Below, piece by piece: positions 8,328 to 17,088 of a stretch of 64,000 nucleotides of DNA. This DNA comes from Actinomyces sp. oral taxon 414 (GTDB taxonomy: Bacteria; Actinomycetota; Actinomycetes; Actinomycetales; Actinomycetaceae): the NCBI RefSeq assembly GCF_001278845.1, contig NZ_CP012590.1, positions 992,001-1,056,000 on the forward strand. The letters are read 5' to 3'. Under the pieces are notes generated by a model. That model did not search any database. It saw nothing but the letters and a program-made list of their open reading frames with translations, and was not told the origin of the DNA. Each line of letters opens with the position of its first letter. The stretch's first letter is position 1. The position numbers and the translations under genes were made by a program.

Positions 8328-9284
8328 TCACGCGGCGGCCAGGGCCTCGGAGAGCGTGAGGAAGGCGGTGCCCTCCGCCAGCATCGCCGGAATGGCCGCC
8401 AGGTAGCCGGCGCCCGTGTCGGCGCCGGGCTGGTTCATGTGGGAGATGACCACGTCGCCCGCCCCGGCCCGCCCGACCTCCGCCGCGACGGTGTCGGCGG
8501 GGAAGGTGGCGCCGCCGTCGCCATTGATGGAGAAGCCCGCGGCCCTCAGGCCCAGGCGGGCGGCAATGGCCAGGGCGACGTCGTCCCAGTGCGCGGTGCC
8601 GGGCCGGAAGAAGCGCGGCGCCCGGCCGGTGCGCTCGGTCAGGGCGATCTGGTTGCCCATAATCTCGTCCCACACCTCGCCCGCGTCGGCCGTGCCCGGG
8701 ATGCCGTAGGCGGACGCCCCGGTCACCGACAGCGGCAGGTGGGAGGTGCCGTGGTTGGCGATCTCCACCGTCGGGCAGGCGGCGAGCCGGTCGGTCAGGT
8801 CCGGGTTCGCCTCGACCCACCGGGAGTTGAGGAAGGCGGTGAAGGGGACCTGCCGGGAGATGAGCATGTCGACCAGGTCGGTGTCGACCCCCGAGCCCCC
8901 GGGGCCGCCGCAGGCGTCCAGCGTCAGGCACACGCCCGGAGCCGACGTGCCCGAGACAATGCCCTCGCCGACCATGTCGAACCAGGCGGGGGTGCGGCCG
9001 GCGAACTCGGCGACGATCTCCTCGCGCGAGGGGACCGCGGGCGTCGGGGAGGCCGACGGCGTCGGCGTCGGCGCCGGGGAGGCCGCGGACGCGGGGGAGG
9101 GGGAGGCGGCGGCCGCCTGAGCGGCGGCGGCCGAGGGGGCGGGCGTCGTCGGGGCCGCGGCGCGGGCCGAGGGAGCGGCGGGGGCGGCGGGCCCGGAGGC
9201 GCACGCGCCCAGGCCCGCCAGCGCCGCGGTGGTCAGCAGGCCCCGGACGACGTCGCGGCGCCGGGGCGATGGTGCGGGAAACAT
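8328..9284 (-). CDS. secreted polysaccharide deacetylase-family lipoprotein
   Basis: The N-terminus RRRDVVRGLLTTAALAGLGAC combines an Arg-rich, possibly twin-arginine signal with a lipobox (LGAC), so the protein is probably exported and lipid-anchored. About 80 low-complexity Ala/Pro/Ser residues follow as a wall-spanning linker. The catalytic part has NodB-type motifs: CLTLDACGG (motif 1, Asp present), NHGTSH (motif 2, His-x4-His type), and FRPGTAHWDD (motif 3). It should remove acetyl groups from a cell-wall or surface polymer. It separates hisB and hisH on the opposite strand, and nothing suggests a link with histidine synthesis. Length 318 residues. Confidence 0.8.
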   Translation of the reverse strand: MFPAPSPRRRDVVRGLLTTAALAGLGACASGPAAPAAPSARAAAPTTPAPSAAAAQAAAASPSPASAASPAPTPTPSASPTPAVPSREEIVAEFAGRTPAWFDMVGEGIVSGTSAPGVCLTLDACGGPGGSGVDTDLVDMLISRQVPFTAFLNSRWVEANPDLTDRLAACPTVEIANHGTSHLPLSVTGASAYGIPGTADAGEVWDEIMGNQIALTERTGRAPRFFRPGTAHWDDVALAIAARLGLRAAGFSINGDGGATFPADTVAAEVGRAGAGDVVISHMNQPGADTGAGYLAAIPAMLAEGTAFLTLSEALAAA

Positions 9285-9397
9285 GGGCCCGATCCTGCCA
9301 CCTCCCGCCCGCCCGGGCGCACGGCGCGAGGACCCCGCGCCCCGGGGCGGGCCCGTCCACCGGGCGCCGCGGGCCCCGCGCCCGGTAGGGTGGGCTC

Positions 9398-10045
9398 ATG
9401 AGCCAGCCCCGGGTCGTCGTCCTGTCCTACGGCAGCGGCAATGTGCGATCCGCCGTACGCGCCCTGGAACGCGTGGGTGCGCACGTCGAGCTGACCGCCG
9501 ATCCGGGCGACGTCGAGAGCGCCGACGGCCTCGTGGTCCCCGGCGTGGGCGCCTTCGCCTCCGTCATGGACCAGCTGCGCGCCGTCGGCGCCCCCCGGCT
9601 CATTGACCGCCGACTGGCGGGTGGACGCCCCGTACTGGGGATCTGCGTGGGGATGCAGGTGATGTTCGACTCCTCGACCGAGCACGCCGACCCCGGGCGG
9701 GACTCGCCGGGCCTGGGGCAGTGGCCCGGCACCGTCGAGCGGCTCCGGGCCGAGGTCGTCCCGCACATGGGATGGTCGCACGTCCGTCCGCCCGCCGGAA
9801 CCGTCCTGTTCGACGGCGTGGAGGACGAGCGCTTCTACTTCGTCCACTCCTACGCCGCCAAGACGGACCCCGCCGTCCTCCTGGGCCCGGGACCCGCCCG
9901 CCCGCCGCTGACCACCTGGGCCTCCCACGGAGAGGACTTCGTGGCCGCCGTCGAGAACGGGGCCCTGACCGCCACCCAGTTCCACCCCGAGAAGTCCGGT
10001 GACGCCGGAGCCCGCCTCCTGCACAACTGGCTCACCACTCTCTGA
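9398..10045 (+). CDS. hisH: imidazole glycerol phosphate synthase glutaminase subunit
   Basis: A class-I glutamine amidotransferase of 215 residues. The nucleophile is Cys83 in LGICVGMQ, and the His-Glu pair is H196/E198 in TQFHPEKSG. The oxyanion-strand motif VVPGVGAF is at about residue 47. It supplies ammonia to HisF, which is not in this window, so hisF must lie elsewhere. The gene is the first of hisH-priA-sseB. It starts 113 bases after the start of the divergent deacetylase gene, and the gap probably holds both promoters. Confidence 0.95.
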   Translation: MSQPRVVVLSYGSGNVRSAVRALERVGAHVELTADPGDVESADGLVVPGVGAFASVMDQLRAVGAPRLIDRRLAGGRPVLGICVGMQVMFDSSTEHADPGRDSPGLGQWPGTVERLRAEVVPHMGWSHVRPPAGTVLFDGVEDERFYFVHSYAAKTDPAVLLGPGPARPPLTTWASHGEDFVAAVENGALTATQFHPEKSGDAGARLLHNWLTTL

Positions 10046-10098
10046 CCCGTCGCGGGTGCGCAGGCGCCCGCCGCCGACCCGAAGAAGGACCCGCCGCC

Positions 10099-10842
10099 AT
10101 GCTCACGCTCCTGCCCGCCGTTGACGTCGCCAACGGCAGGGCCGTCAGACTGCTCAAGGGACAAGCCGGAACCGAGACCGACTACGGCGACCCCCTGGAC
10201 GCGGCCCGCCACTGGGTCGAGGCCGGCGCCCAGTGGATCCACCTGGTCGACCTCGACGCCGCCTTCGGCCGCGGCTCCAATGCCGAGCTCCTCGCCCGCA
10301 TCGTCGGCGAGGTCGGCGTCAAAGTCGAGCTGTCCGGCGGCATCCGCGACGACGCCTCCCTGGACCGGGCCCTGGAGGCCGGTGCCGCCCGCATCAACCT
10401 CGGCACCGCCGCCCTGGAGGACCCCGAATGGACCGAGCGCGCCATCTCCGACCACGGCGACCTCATCGCCGTGAGCCTGGACGTGCGCGGTTCGACACTG
10501 GCCGCCCGCGGCTGGACCAGGGAGGGCGGCAACCTGTGGGAGACCCTGGAGCGCCTCAACGCCGCGGGCTGCTCGCGCTACGTCGTCACCGACGTCACGC
10601 GCGACGGAACCCTGACCGGCCCCAATATCGAGCTGCTGCGCACCGTCGCCTCGCTCAGCCCCGCCCCCGTCGTGGCCTCCGGCGGCATCGCCCGCCTGGA
10701 GGACATCGCCGCTCTGACCGCCCTGGTGCCCCAGGGCGTCGACTCCGCCATTATCGGCAAGGCCCTGTACAACGGCGACTTCACCCTCCAGCAGGCCCTG
10801 GCCGTCGCCGACGGCGCCCGGGTCGAGGACGTGCGTCCGTGA
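10099..10842 (+). CDS. priA: PriA-type phosphoribosyl isomerase (histidine/tryptophan)
   Basis: A (beta/alpha)8 isomerase of 247 residues. The two catalytic aspartates are Asp9 in LPAVDVANG and Asp169 in [10 protein letters not shown]; phosphate-binding loops are ELSGGIRDD and [12 protein letters not shown]. In actinobacteria this HisA homologue is normally bifunctional, acting on both ProFAR (histidine) and phosphoribosylanthranilate (tryptophan), because trpF is absent. The Arg-containing loop near residues 17-25 ([14 protein letters not shown]) is like PriA. It lies 53 bases after hisH and its stop overlaps the next start as GTGA. Confidence 0.92.
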   Translation: MLTLLPAVDVANGRAVRLLKGQAGTETDYGDPLDAARHWVEAGAQWIHLVDLDAAFGRGSNAELLARIVGEVGVKVELSGGIRDDASLDRALEAGAARINLGTAALEDPEWTERAISDHGDLIAVSLDVRGSTLAARGWTREGGNLWETLERLNAAGCSRYVVTDVTRDGTLTGPNIELLRTVASLSPAPVVASGGIARLEDIAALTALVPQGVDSAIIGKALYNGDFTLQQALAVADGARVEDVRP

Positions 10843-11771
10843 GCGGGTCCGCCGCCGACCCCGCCCGCCCGGCGCGTACCCGGGCCGGGGCCGGGGGCGC
10901 GCCCGGCGGTCGTGAGGCGGGCGCAGCCGACGGCCCCGGGGCGGGCGCAGCCGACGGCCGCGAGCCCCTGCCCCTGACCGCCACCGACGCCCAGGTGCGG
11001 GCGGCCCTGGCGGCGCGGGCCAAGATGGAGCGGCTCCTGGCCGCCCCCACGCCCTTCGCCTCCGACGACGGCTCCGCCGACCCGGCGGTCACGGCGGCCC
11101 TGGAGGACACCGGATTGGAGCGCCACCTCCGCCTCGACCGCCTCTGGGCGGCGCTGACGGCCGGCCGCCTCATCGTCCCCGTCGCCGCCCACGCTCGCCC
11201 GGGCCGCGGCGCAGCCGGCCGGGCCGACGATTCCGGCCGGGCGGGCGCGCCCGCCCGCGAGCCCCGCGCCGAGGACCCCGCCCGGGACGCCGCCGCCCTC
11301 GCCGTCGACCTCCCCGACGGGCGCAGGGCCCTGCCCGTGTTCACCAGCGCGGCCGCCATGACCGCCTGGCGCTCCGACGTGCGGCCGGTGCCGGTCGACC
11401 CGCGCCGCGCCGCCCGGCTGGCCGTCGTGGAGACCGACCGGCTGTGGATCCTCGACCCGGGCACCCGCGACCTGCGCCTGCCGCGCCCCGCCGTCGTCGC
11501 CCTGGCCGAGGGGCGCGACTGGACGCCGTCCTGGCGCAATGAGCCGGTCCAGGCCGACATCGCCGCCCGGCTCGACGCCGTGGAGGGCGTGGTCGGCGTC
11601 GCCTTCGAGCCTGGCGCCGCCGTCGAGCTGCGGATCTTCATCCGCGTCGCCGCCTCCGGCGGGGCGGACGCCGCCGCGACCATGGAGGCCTGCCGGCGCG
11701 TCATGGCCGACCCGGCCTGGGCCGATCTCGTCGACGCCGTCGAGCTGTGCCCGCTGCCCGAACGTTCTTGA
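10839..11771 (+). CDS. SseB-family protein
   Basis: The frame is open far upstream, but GTG 10839 overlaps the priA stop (GTGA) and removes a leader that is only a shadow of priA. The 310-residue product starts with about 45 low-complexity Ala/Gly/Pro residues. A SseB-type domain follows ([24 protein letters not shown]), with a C-terminal SseB half ([21 protein letters not shown]). Such proteins often follow priA/hisA in actinobacteria. In enterobacteria SseB is linked to rhodanese and secretion functions, but the role in actinobacteria is not established. It is probably cytoplasmic because no signal peptide is visible. Confidence 0.8.
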   Translation: MSGSAADPARPARTRAGAGGAPGGREAGAADGPGAGAADGREPLPLTATDAQVRAALAARAKMERLLAAPTPFASDDGSADPAVTAALEDTGLERHLRLDRLWAALTAGRLIVPVAAHARPGRGAAGRADDSGRAGAPAREPRAEDPARDAAALAVDLPDGRRALPVFTSAAAMTAWRSDVRPVPVDPRRAARLAVVETDRLWILDPGTRDLRLPRPAVVALAEGRDWTPSWRNEPVQADIAARLDAVEGVVGVAFEPGAAVELRIFIRVAASGGADAAATMEACRRVMADPAWADLVDAVELCPLPERS

Positions 11772-12706
11772 ATCGCGCTCGCGGAACCGGACGTGCTGTG
11801 CGGCTCCCCGGAGTAGTCTGTGAGCGCCGTTACCCGTCTTTCCGCGCAGGGGCTGCCCGCCATGACATCCCGCTTCCCCAAGGTCCTGGCCGTCGTCGTG
11901 CTCGTGCTGGCAACGGCTCTGAGCGGCTGCGGCCCGTCCCCCGGCTCCGACGAGTCCACATCCACGCCCGGCGCGACTGCGGCGGCGGGCCTCGACCCGC
12001 GCTACGAGGAGGGGGCCTTCGGCGCCTGGAGCGCCTCCCTCCACACCGACGCGGGGGATGCGCAGGCGCTGTCGGGCCAGGACGCATCCTCCGGCGGGGG
12101 AGTCCAGGGCTGGGTCGATGCGGACGGAGGAACGGCGGTCTTCGCCTACTCGCGCGGGGACTACGCCTCGACCCTCACGGCGGTGGGCATGGCCGACGGC
12201 TCGTCCCTCTGGACCGTCGACCTCAAGGACCACCGCCGCGCCTCGGAGAGCGTCGAGGCCCCGCTGATACTGGGCGACTTCGGCTTCGGCGACGTGTACT
12301 GCCTGCCGATGAGCGTGCAGAACCACGTCGTGTGCGACAACGTCGGCCTGATCGACATGCGCGACGGCGCGGTCACCGAGATCCCCGAGACCACCGACTT
12401 CATGGGGGTCGGATCGGGCGAGGCGCAGGACGTCGTCGTCGGCAACCTCGGCGGGAACGCCGCTCCGGTGGGCGTGGCCGCGTGGAGCGTCGCGGGCGAG
12501 GAGCTGTGGCGCCGCGACGGCCTGATCCTGGACCGCTCCTCGGTGGGGAGCACCTGGGCAGTGGCCCGGAGCTCCGGGAGCCAGACCTCCTACGAAGTCA
12601 TCTCGCTGACCGACGGCGCCACCCTGTCGAGCTTCGAACTGCCCGACGGCGGGCTTGGCGCCAACTGGAGTGCTTGGCGTTCTTCGGACTGTGGTTTTTG
12701 GTGGTC

Positions 12707-13534
12707 TCAGGCTGCTTGTTTCCGGCTGTTCAGCTCGTGTTCGGCCTCGTTGGGGGTGCGGTACCCCAGTGCCGAGTGGAGTCGCGTATGATTATAGGTC
12801 AGTTCGATCCACGAGGCAACATCTTTGATGGCCTTTTCCCGTGTGGGGTACACCATGCGGTGGACGCGTTCGTTCTTCAGGGTGGCGTTGAAGGATTCCG
12901 CCCAGGCATTGTCCCAGCACACGCCGGTTCTCCCGACGGAGGGGAGGATCTTGTAGTTCTTCAGATGTTTGGCGAATTGCTGTGAGGTGTACTGACTGCC
13001 CCGGTCGGAGTGGAAGATCGTGACCTCCTCCTGGTGGGGGCAGCGGCGCACGGCCATATCGATGGCCTTGCAGATCAGGTCGGTCTTCATGTTGTCGGCC
13101 ATGGCGTAGCCGACGACTTTCTTGGTGCAGCAGTCCAGAACAGTGGCCAGATACACGAATCCGACCCACGTGCGGATGTAGGTGATGTCCCCGACCCATT
13201 TGAGCCCGGGGGCCTCGGCGGTGAAGTCCCTGTCCACCAGGTCGGGGCGGGTGTCGATGTCGTCGGCGGGGATGGTGGTGCGGACCTTCCGGCGCGGTTG
13301 CGCGGCTTTCAGACCCTTCTCCCGCATGATGGAGCGGACCGTGTCGGGGGACACGACGGCGCCCTTGCGCTTCAGAGCGGCGGTGATGCGCCGGTACCCG
13401 TAGGTCATGTCGGAGGCCTTGAACTCGGACTCGACCAACAGGGCCAGCTTCCTCCTTCTGACCTTCGTGGCGGCCTCGGGCCGGCTCAGCCAGTTGTAGT
13501 AGCCGGACTTCGACACTCCGACCAGTTCGCACAT
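12707..13534 (-). CDS. IS3 transposase OrfB (DDE integrase domain)
   Basis: The product of 275 residues has an HTH_21-like N-terminus (MCELVGVSKSGYYNWLSRPE) and a full rve-type DDE catalytic core. The Asp residues are in WVGDITYI and FHSDRGSQYTS, and the Glu is in NAWAESFNATLKNE. The conserved start of the family (IRREEGNYPVAS) is encoded immediately upstream of ATG 13534, between the orfA stop and this ATG. The reading frame as given therefore lacks a normal start for it. OrfB is in the same phase as OrfA, whereas a -1 phase is expected; see the separate finding on a possible 1-nt insertion. Confidence 0.88.
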   Translation of the reverse strand: MCELVGVSKSGYYNWLSRPEAATKVRRRKLALLVESEFKASDMTYGYRRITAALKRKGAVVSPDTVRSIMREKGLKAAQPRRKVRTTIPADDIDTRPDLVDRDFTAEAPGLKWVGDITYIRTWVGFVYLATVLDCCTKKVVGYAMADNMKTDLICKAIDMAVRRCPHQEEVTIFHSDRGSQYTSQQFAKHLKNYKILPSVGRTGVCWDNAWAESFNATLKNERVHRMVYPTREKAIKDVASWIELTYNHTRLHSALGYRTPNEAEHELNSRKQAA

Positions 13535-13588
13535 GGAGGCGACGGGGTAATTGCCTTCTTCGCGGCGGATGAGCCCTGTGGCGATCGC

Positions 13589-13873
13589 TCACCGACGTTC
13601 TCTCGCGAAGAAGGCCGCCGCTTTTTTCAAGAACTCGTTCTCCTGGCGCAACTCGCGGTTCTCCGCCCTCAGCCTGGCGATCTCGGCCGACTCCGCGGCG
13701 GCCTCGGGGTCCTGGTCCTCGGCGTGCTTCTTCTTGTACTTGGCGACCCAGCCCCCCACCGTCTGCGGAACCAGATCGTAGGAGGCGGCCACGGACGCGA
13801 TCGTGCGCTCCTTCTCCAGGATCTCGCGAACGACCTGCTCCTTGAACTCATCGGGGTACTTCGTTCTCGTCAT
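13589..13873 (-). CDS. IS3 transposase OrfA (helix-turn-helix and leucine zipper)
   Basis: The 94-residue protein starts MTRTKYPDEFKEQVV and contains the IS3 OrfA HTH (TIASVAASYDLVPQTVGGWV). A coiled coil follows (IARLRAENRELRQENEFLKKA), as in all IS3 first frames. An A6G tract (minus strand, 13627-13621) near the 3' end resembles the slippery sequence used for OrfAB frameshifting, but its phase (TTG AAA AAA GCG) is not the canonical A-AAA-AAG arrangement. It ends with TGA at 13589-13591. Confidence 0.9.
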   Translation of the reverse strand: MTRTKYPDEFKEQVVREILEKERTIASVAASYDLVPQTVGGWVAKYKKKHAEDQDPEAAAESAEIARLRAENRELRQENEFLKKAAAFFARERR

Positions 13874-15378
13874 GAACTCATCCTATTCTGTCGCGGGAAG
13901 AAACTCTCCCCAAGTCCAGAGGATCCCACTCACTCCAAACCTGGCGATGGCCACCACCGAGGGCGTGCTCACCTTCGGATTCCTCTTCAACAACGGCCCG
14001 CAGGCCCAGTACAAGGTCGAGTTGCTCGACACCGGCGGCGACTCCCTGCGGGTCCTCGCCCCGGCTGCGCAGATCGAGAACCGTCAGCTCTCCATCTCGG
14101 AGTGGCCGGAGGAGGTGCTCGAGCAGATCCCGACGCCGGAGACGGCCCTGGCCGGTATCGAGGGCCCCGGCCGCATCCGGTCGCGCGACGACGACTGGTA
14201 CCGGGGCGACTCGAACACCGAGACCGTGACCCGGGTGGGTGCACCCGACGTCCCCCTCCCGGGCATTGACGAGCTCGGCCCGGTCGGTGACGCCGTCCTC
14301 ACCTTCGACACCGACAGCCTCAACGCCTACGCGGCCGCGGACGCCCGCCCCCTCTGGGAGCTGGACCTGGGCGCGCCGGACGCGTTCAACTCGCACAGGC
14401 GCGTCGAAAGAGCCGGGCGTTTCGGGTTCCTCATCGGGCGGCAGTCCGACGGCGGCGCGACGACGGTCACCCTGCTCGCCCCCGGCCGCCCGGGGAGCGC
14501 GGGGGCCGGCGGGTCGGGGGACCTCACCTGGGAGGCCTCGACCGCATCGGGCGCGCCGGGGATCAGCCGCAGCGCCTCGGACTCGGGCGCGGCGCCCGGA
14601 TCTTCGTCGGCGCCGCCGCCATCGCCCGCGCCCGCGCCGAGCGCCAGCATGCCCCCCATCACCGTGTCGCCGCCGTCGGGAGGCGGGGCGGTCAGCGGAC
14701 TGCAGGCCTTCTCCGACGATCTGGCCGCCGGCAACTTCGACGGGATCCGCCAGGCCTGCTGGACGGTCGCGGATTCGACTATGGACCGGCAGTACTTCTC
14801 GGCGTCGTCGCGCGCGGGCATCCTCGACGCCATCGCGGGGCCGGGCGAGGCGACCTCCGACGGGGCGCGCTGGAAGGGGACGGCGGGCACCGTCGTCGTC
14901 TCCTCCGAGGAGCTGAGCTCGCCCTACGCGTGCCCCTCCTACCAGCCGGGCGGGACGGCCGAGGAACTGACGGCCGACGACGCCCGTCTGCTGTTGACGA
15001 GGATCGTCGGGATCGCCGAGGGGAGCCCGGTGCGCAGCGGCGACAACGGGCACTACGACCTCTTCTGCCAGGACTGGCGCACCTTCACGACGCCCGCCAT
15101 GACGGCGTCGCTGCACATGATGCTGGAGGGGGAGATCACCGTGACCCTCTCCTCCTCGGACGCCTCCTCCCGCCGTTACACGGTGACGAGCACGGGCAAT
15201 CCCTCCTCCTCCGGGATCCTGGTGCAGAACACGACGAACGCCTCCGTGTGCATGGACGGCTAGGGCGCGCGCCCGGGCCGCGGCCGCGCGGGTCGGTCGG
15301 ACGGCGCCGTCACCGTCGGCGGGGCCGTAACGCCCAAGCCACGGCCGTAGCGGGCCGGCCCGGGGCGGCGTCGTCGGC

Positions 15379-15408
15379 CTGTGAGAATCGGGGCGGACCT
15401 GGTACAGT
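15379..15408 (+). promoter_or_regulatory. candidate promoter of the infC operon
   Basis: A -10-like TACAGT (15403-15408) lies 18 bases after a weak -35-like CTGTGA (15379-15384). This would start transcription near 15415 and give infC a leader of about 215 nt that includes the hairpin at 15553-15588. Assignment is by eye only. Confidence 0.4.
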
Positions 15409-15552
15409 CTCCCTGACCGGCCGGAGCCCGTCTCCGGCACGCAAGCGGAGCAATCCCACCTGGGTCCCCCGCGGGGACCGGGTCATGCGAGGTGGATCCT
15501 CGCGGTCGTAGGCGCCCCGGCGCCGATGCGGCCGTGCTCGCAGGAGCACATA

Positions 15553-15588
15553 AAGGGCCTTCGCTTGCGTTCCGCGGCGAGGGCCCTC
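15553..15588 (+). promoter_or_regulatory. leader hairpin (possible attenuator) before infC
   Basis: The arms aagggccttcgc (15553-15564) and gcgagggccctc (15577-15588) form a 12-bp stem with one G-U pair and a 12-nt loop, followed by a pyrimidine-rich stretch (ttcgtt). It sits about 40 bases before the infC start. In this position it may be an intrinsic terminator used for attenuation of ribosomal-protein synthesis. The rest of 15264-15629 contains no gene. Confidence 0.5.
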
Positions 15589-15629
15589 TTCGTTGCGGCG
15601 ATCGTCACCATCAGGAGTGAGGAACAACC

Positions 15630-16265
15630 ATCAGCGAGCCCCGTATCAATGAACGGATCCGCGTCCCCGAGGTGCGCCTCGTCGGCCCCAGCGGCGAGCA
15701 GGTCGGCGTCGTCCGCGTGGAGGACGCGCTGCGACTGGCGGAGGAGGCCGATCTCGACCTGGTCGAGGTCGCGCCCGATGCACGGCCCCCCGTGTGCAAG
15801 CTCATGGACTACGGCAAGTTCAAGTACGAGTCGGCCATGAAGGCGCGTGACGCCCGGCGCAACCAGGCCAATACACAACTCAAGGAAATCCAGTTCCGCC
15901 CCAAGATCGACGAGCACGACTACGCCACCAAGATGGGGCACGTCAAGCGCTTCCTCGAGGGCGGGGACAAGGTCAAGTGCATTGTCCGCTTCCGCGGGCG
16001 CGAGCAGTCCCGCCCCGAGCTGGGCATCCGCCTGCTCCAGCGCGTGGCCGAGGAGACCGACGATCTGGGGAACATCGAGTCCCACCCCCGCCAGGACGGC
16101 CGGAACATGGTCATGGTCCTGGCCCCCACGCGCAAGAAGGCTGAGGTCAAGTCCGATCAGCGCCGTCGCCGCGAGGAGGCGCGCGCCCACCGCCGCGCCG
16201 AGAAGCACGCGGCCAAGGGGGCCCGGAGGGGATCCCGGGGTGCCCGCCCCGACGACGCCTCATAA
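15630..16265 (+). CDS. infC: translation initiation factor IF-3, ATC start
   Basis: The protein shows the IF-3 N-domain ([20 protein letters not shown]), the linker ([17 protein letters not shown]), and the C-domain ([21 protein letters not shown]). An in-frame TGA at 15618 and the conserved [11 protein letters not shown] segment bracket the start. Between them there is no ATG, GTG or TTG; the first usual codon (GTG 15672) would delete the conserved N-terminus. ATC at 15630, behind GAGG and AGGAG, is therefore the best start, giving 211 residues. A rare AUU/AUC start is known in infC of other bacteria, where IF-3 represses its own translation by rejecting non-AUG codons. It is the first gene of infC-rpmI-rplT, with a basic Arg/Lys/Ala tail. 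Confidence 0.93.
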   Translation: MSEPRINERIRVPEVRLVGPSGEQVGVVRVEDALRLAEEADLDLVEVAPDARPPVCKLMDYGKFKYESAMKARDARRNQANTQLKEIQFRPKIDEHDYATKMGHVKRFLEGGDKVKCIVRFRGREQSRPELGIRLLQRVAEETDDLGNIESHPRQDGRNMVMVLAPTRKKAEVKSDQRRRREEARAHRRAEKHAAKGARRGSRGARPDDAS

Positions 16266-16389
16266 GAGACGCCTCATAAGACCAGGGTCGCAGGACCAGG
16301 GCCGCGCGCCCATCACCGCCCCACCGGCAGACCGCGTGGGGTCCGCAGCCCCGGGCATCCGCCCGGCGGCCGAGAAGAGGAATCCAGAA

Positions 16390-16584
16390 ATGCCGAAGCA
16401 CAAGACGCACTCCGGTGCCAAGAAGCGCTTCCGGGTCACCGGCAGCGGCAAGCTCATGCGCGAGCAGACCAACAAGCGCCACCTGCTCGAGGTCAAGTCC
16501 TCGCGCCGCAAGCGCAAGCTGTCCAGGGACCAGCCGGTCGCGGGCTCCGACCTGCGCCAGGTCAAGAAGCTGCTCGGTCGCTGA
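16390..16584 (+). CDS. rpmI: 50S ribosomal protein L35
   Basis: The 64-residue product [18 protein letters not shown]... is the complete, very basic L35 sequence. It lies 124 bases after infC and 28 bases before rplT, in the universally conserved infC-rpmI-rplT order. The spacer between infC and rpmI repeats part of the infC end (cctcataaga twice) and has a weak purine-rich ribosome site (gagaagaggaatcc). L35 is part of the large subunit near the L20 region. Confidence 0.97.
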   Translation: MPKHKTHSGAKKRFRVTGSGKLMREQTNKRHLLEVKSSRRKRKLSRDQPVAGSDLRQVKKLLGR

Positions 16585-16612
16585 CCGGTCCACCACCTCA
16601 AGGAGTCATCAC

Positions 16613-16993
16613 ATGGCACGTGTGAAGCGGGCTGTCAACGCCCACAAGAAGCGTCGTTCCGTTCTCGAGAAGGCCTCGGGCTACCGCGGCCAGCGCTCCC
16701 GCCTCTACCGCAAGGCCAAGGAGCAGGTCACCCACTCCGGCGTCTACGCCTTCCGCGACCGCCGCGCCCGCAAGCGCGACTTCCGCCGCCTGTGGATCCA
16801 GCGCATCAACGCCGCCGCCCGCGCCGAGGGCATGACCTACAACCGGTTCATCCAGGGCCTGGGCCTGGCCGGCGTCGAGGTCGACCGGCGCATGCTCGCC
16901 GAGCTCGCCGTCAACGAGCCGGCCGCCTTCACGGCCCTCGTCGAGGTCGCCAGGAAGGCCCTGCCCGCCGACGTCAACGCCCCCGGGGCCTGA
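16613..16993 (+). CDS. rplT: 50S ribosomal protein L20
   Basis: The 126-residue protein starts [15 protein letters not shown] and continues with the L20 core [18 protein letters not shown] and [16 protein letters not shown]. The ATG at 16613 has a strong AAGGAG site. L20 binds 23S rRNA early in assembly and in other bacteria represses this operon through a leader structure. The sequence here does not allow an L20-binding site to be identified. A clear terminator follows. Confidence 0.97.
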   Translation: MARVKRAVNAHKKRRSVLEKASGYRGQRSRLYRKAKEQVTHSGVYAFRDRRARKRDFRRLWIQRINAAARAEGMTYNRFIQGLGLAGVEVDRRMLAELAVNEPAAFTALVEVARKALPADVNAPGA

Positions 16994-17036
16994 CGCGACG
17001 CGTCTTCGCCGGGTCGATCGCCCGGCGCCCGCCGTC

Positions 17037-17068
17037 CGACGGCGCCGCCTGCACGGGCGGCGCCGTCG
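17037..17068 (+). terminator. terminator of infC-rpmI-rplT
   Basis: A perfect 13-bp stem (17037-17049 with 17056-17068) with a 6-nt loop is followed by cgcgtccttt. It lies 44 bases after the rplT stop and 20 bases before the next start. Confidence 0.75.
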
Positions 17069-17088
17069 CGTCCTTTAGGCTCGGAGCC

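Larger units (their letters stand above)
12666..13937 (-). mobile_element. IS3-family insertion sequence, 1272 bp
   Basis: The ends are imperfect inverted repeats of roughly 25-30 bp that both begin TGGAGTG when read inward. The trinucleotide AAC flanks both sides (12663-12665 and 13938-13940), the 3-bp target duplication usual for IS3 elements. Two transposase frames, orfA and orfB, lie on the minus strand. Because the duplication and host frame are perfect, the insertion looks recent. Confidence 0.93.
11862..15263 (+). pseudogene. large lipoprotein gene split by an IS3-family element
   Basis: The 5' part (11862-12665) encodes MTSRFPKVLAVVVLVLATALSGC, a signal peptide with an LSGC lipobox, then beta-propeller-like sequence. 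The 3' part (13941-15263) continues in the same frame. Removing the element and one copy of the AAC target duplication joins them as ...GGLGAN-LAMATTEGVL... without any stop, giving a protein of about 708 residues. The rebuilt product resembles a PQQ/beta-propeller domain. A Ser/Pro/Ala linker (APPPSPAPAPSAS) and a C-terminal cystatin-like domain with paired cysteines (ACPSYQPGG, DLFCQDW) follow. A GTG at 11820 is an alternative, less likely start. The interruption removes the C-terminal two thirds, so the gene is probably inactive. Confidence 0.85.

Noticed and set aside
13604..13630. Canonical IS3 -1 programmed frameshift at the A6G tract
   Set aside because: The codon phase is G-AAA-AAA-G, not A-AAA-AAG, and the -1 frame does not lead into OrfB here without a further one-base change.
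16994..17036. L20 leader-type or extra ribosomal RNA element after rplT
   Set aside because: Only the simple terminator hairpin at 17037-17068 is visible; the gap has no conserved structure that I recognise.
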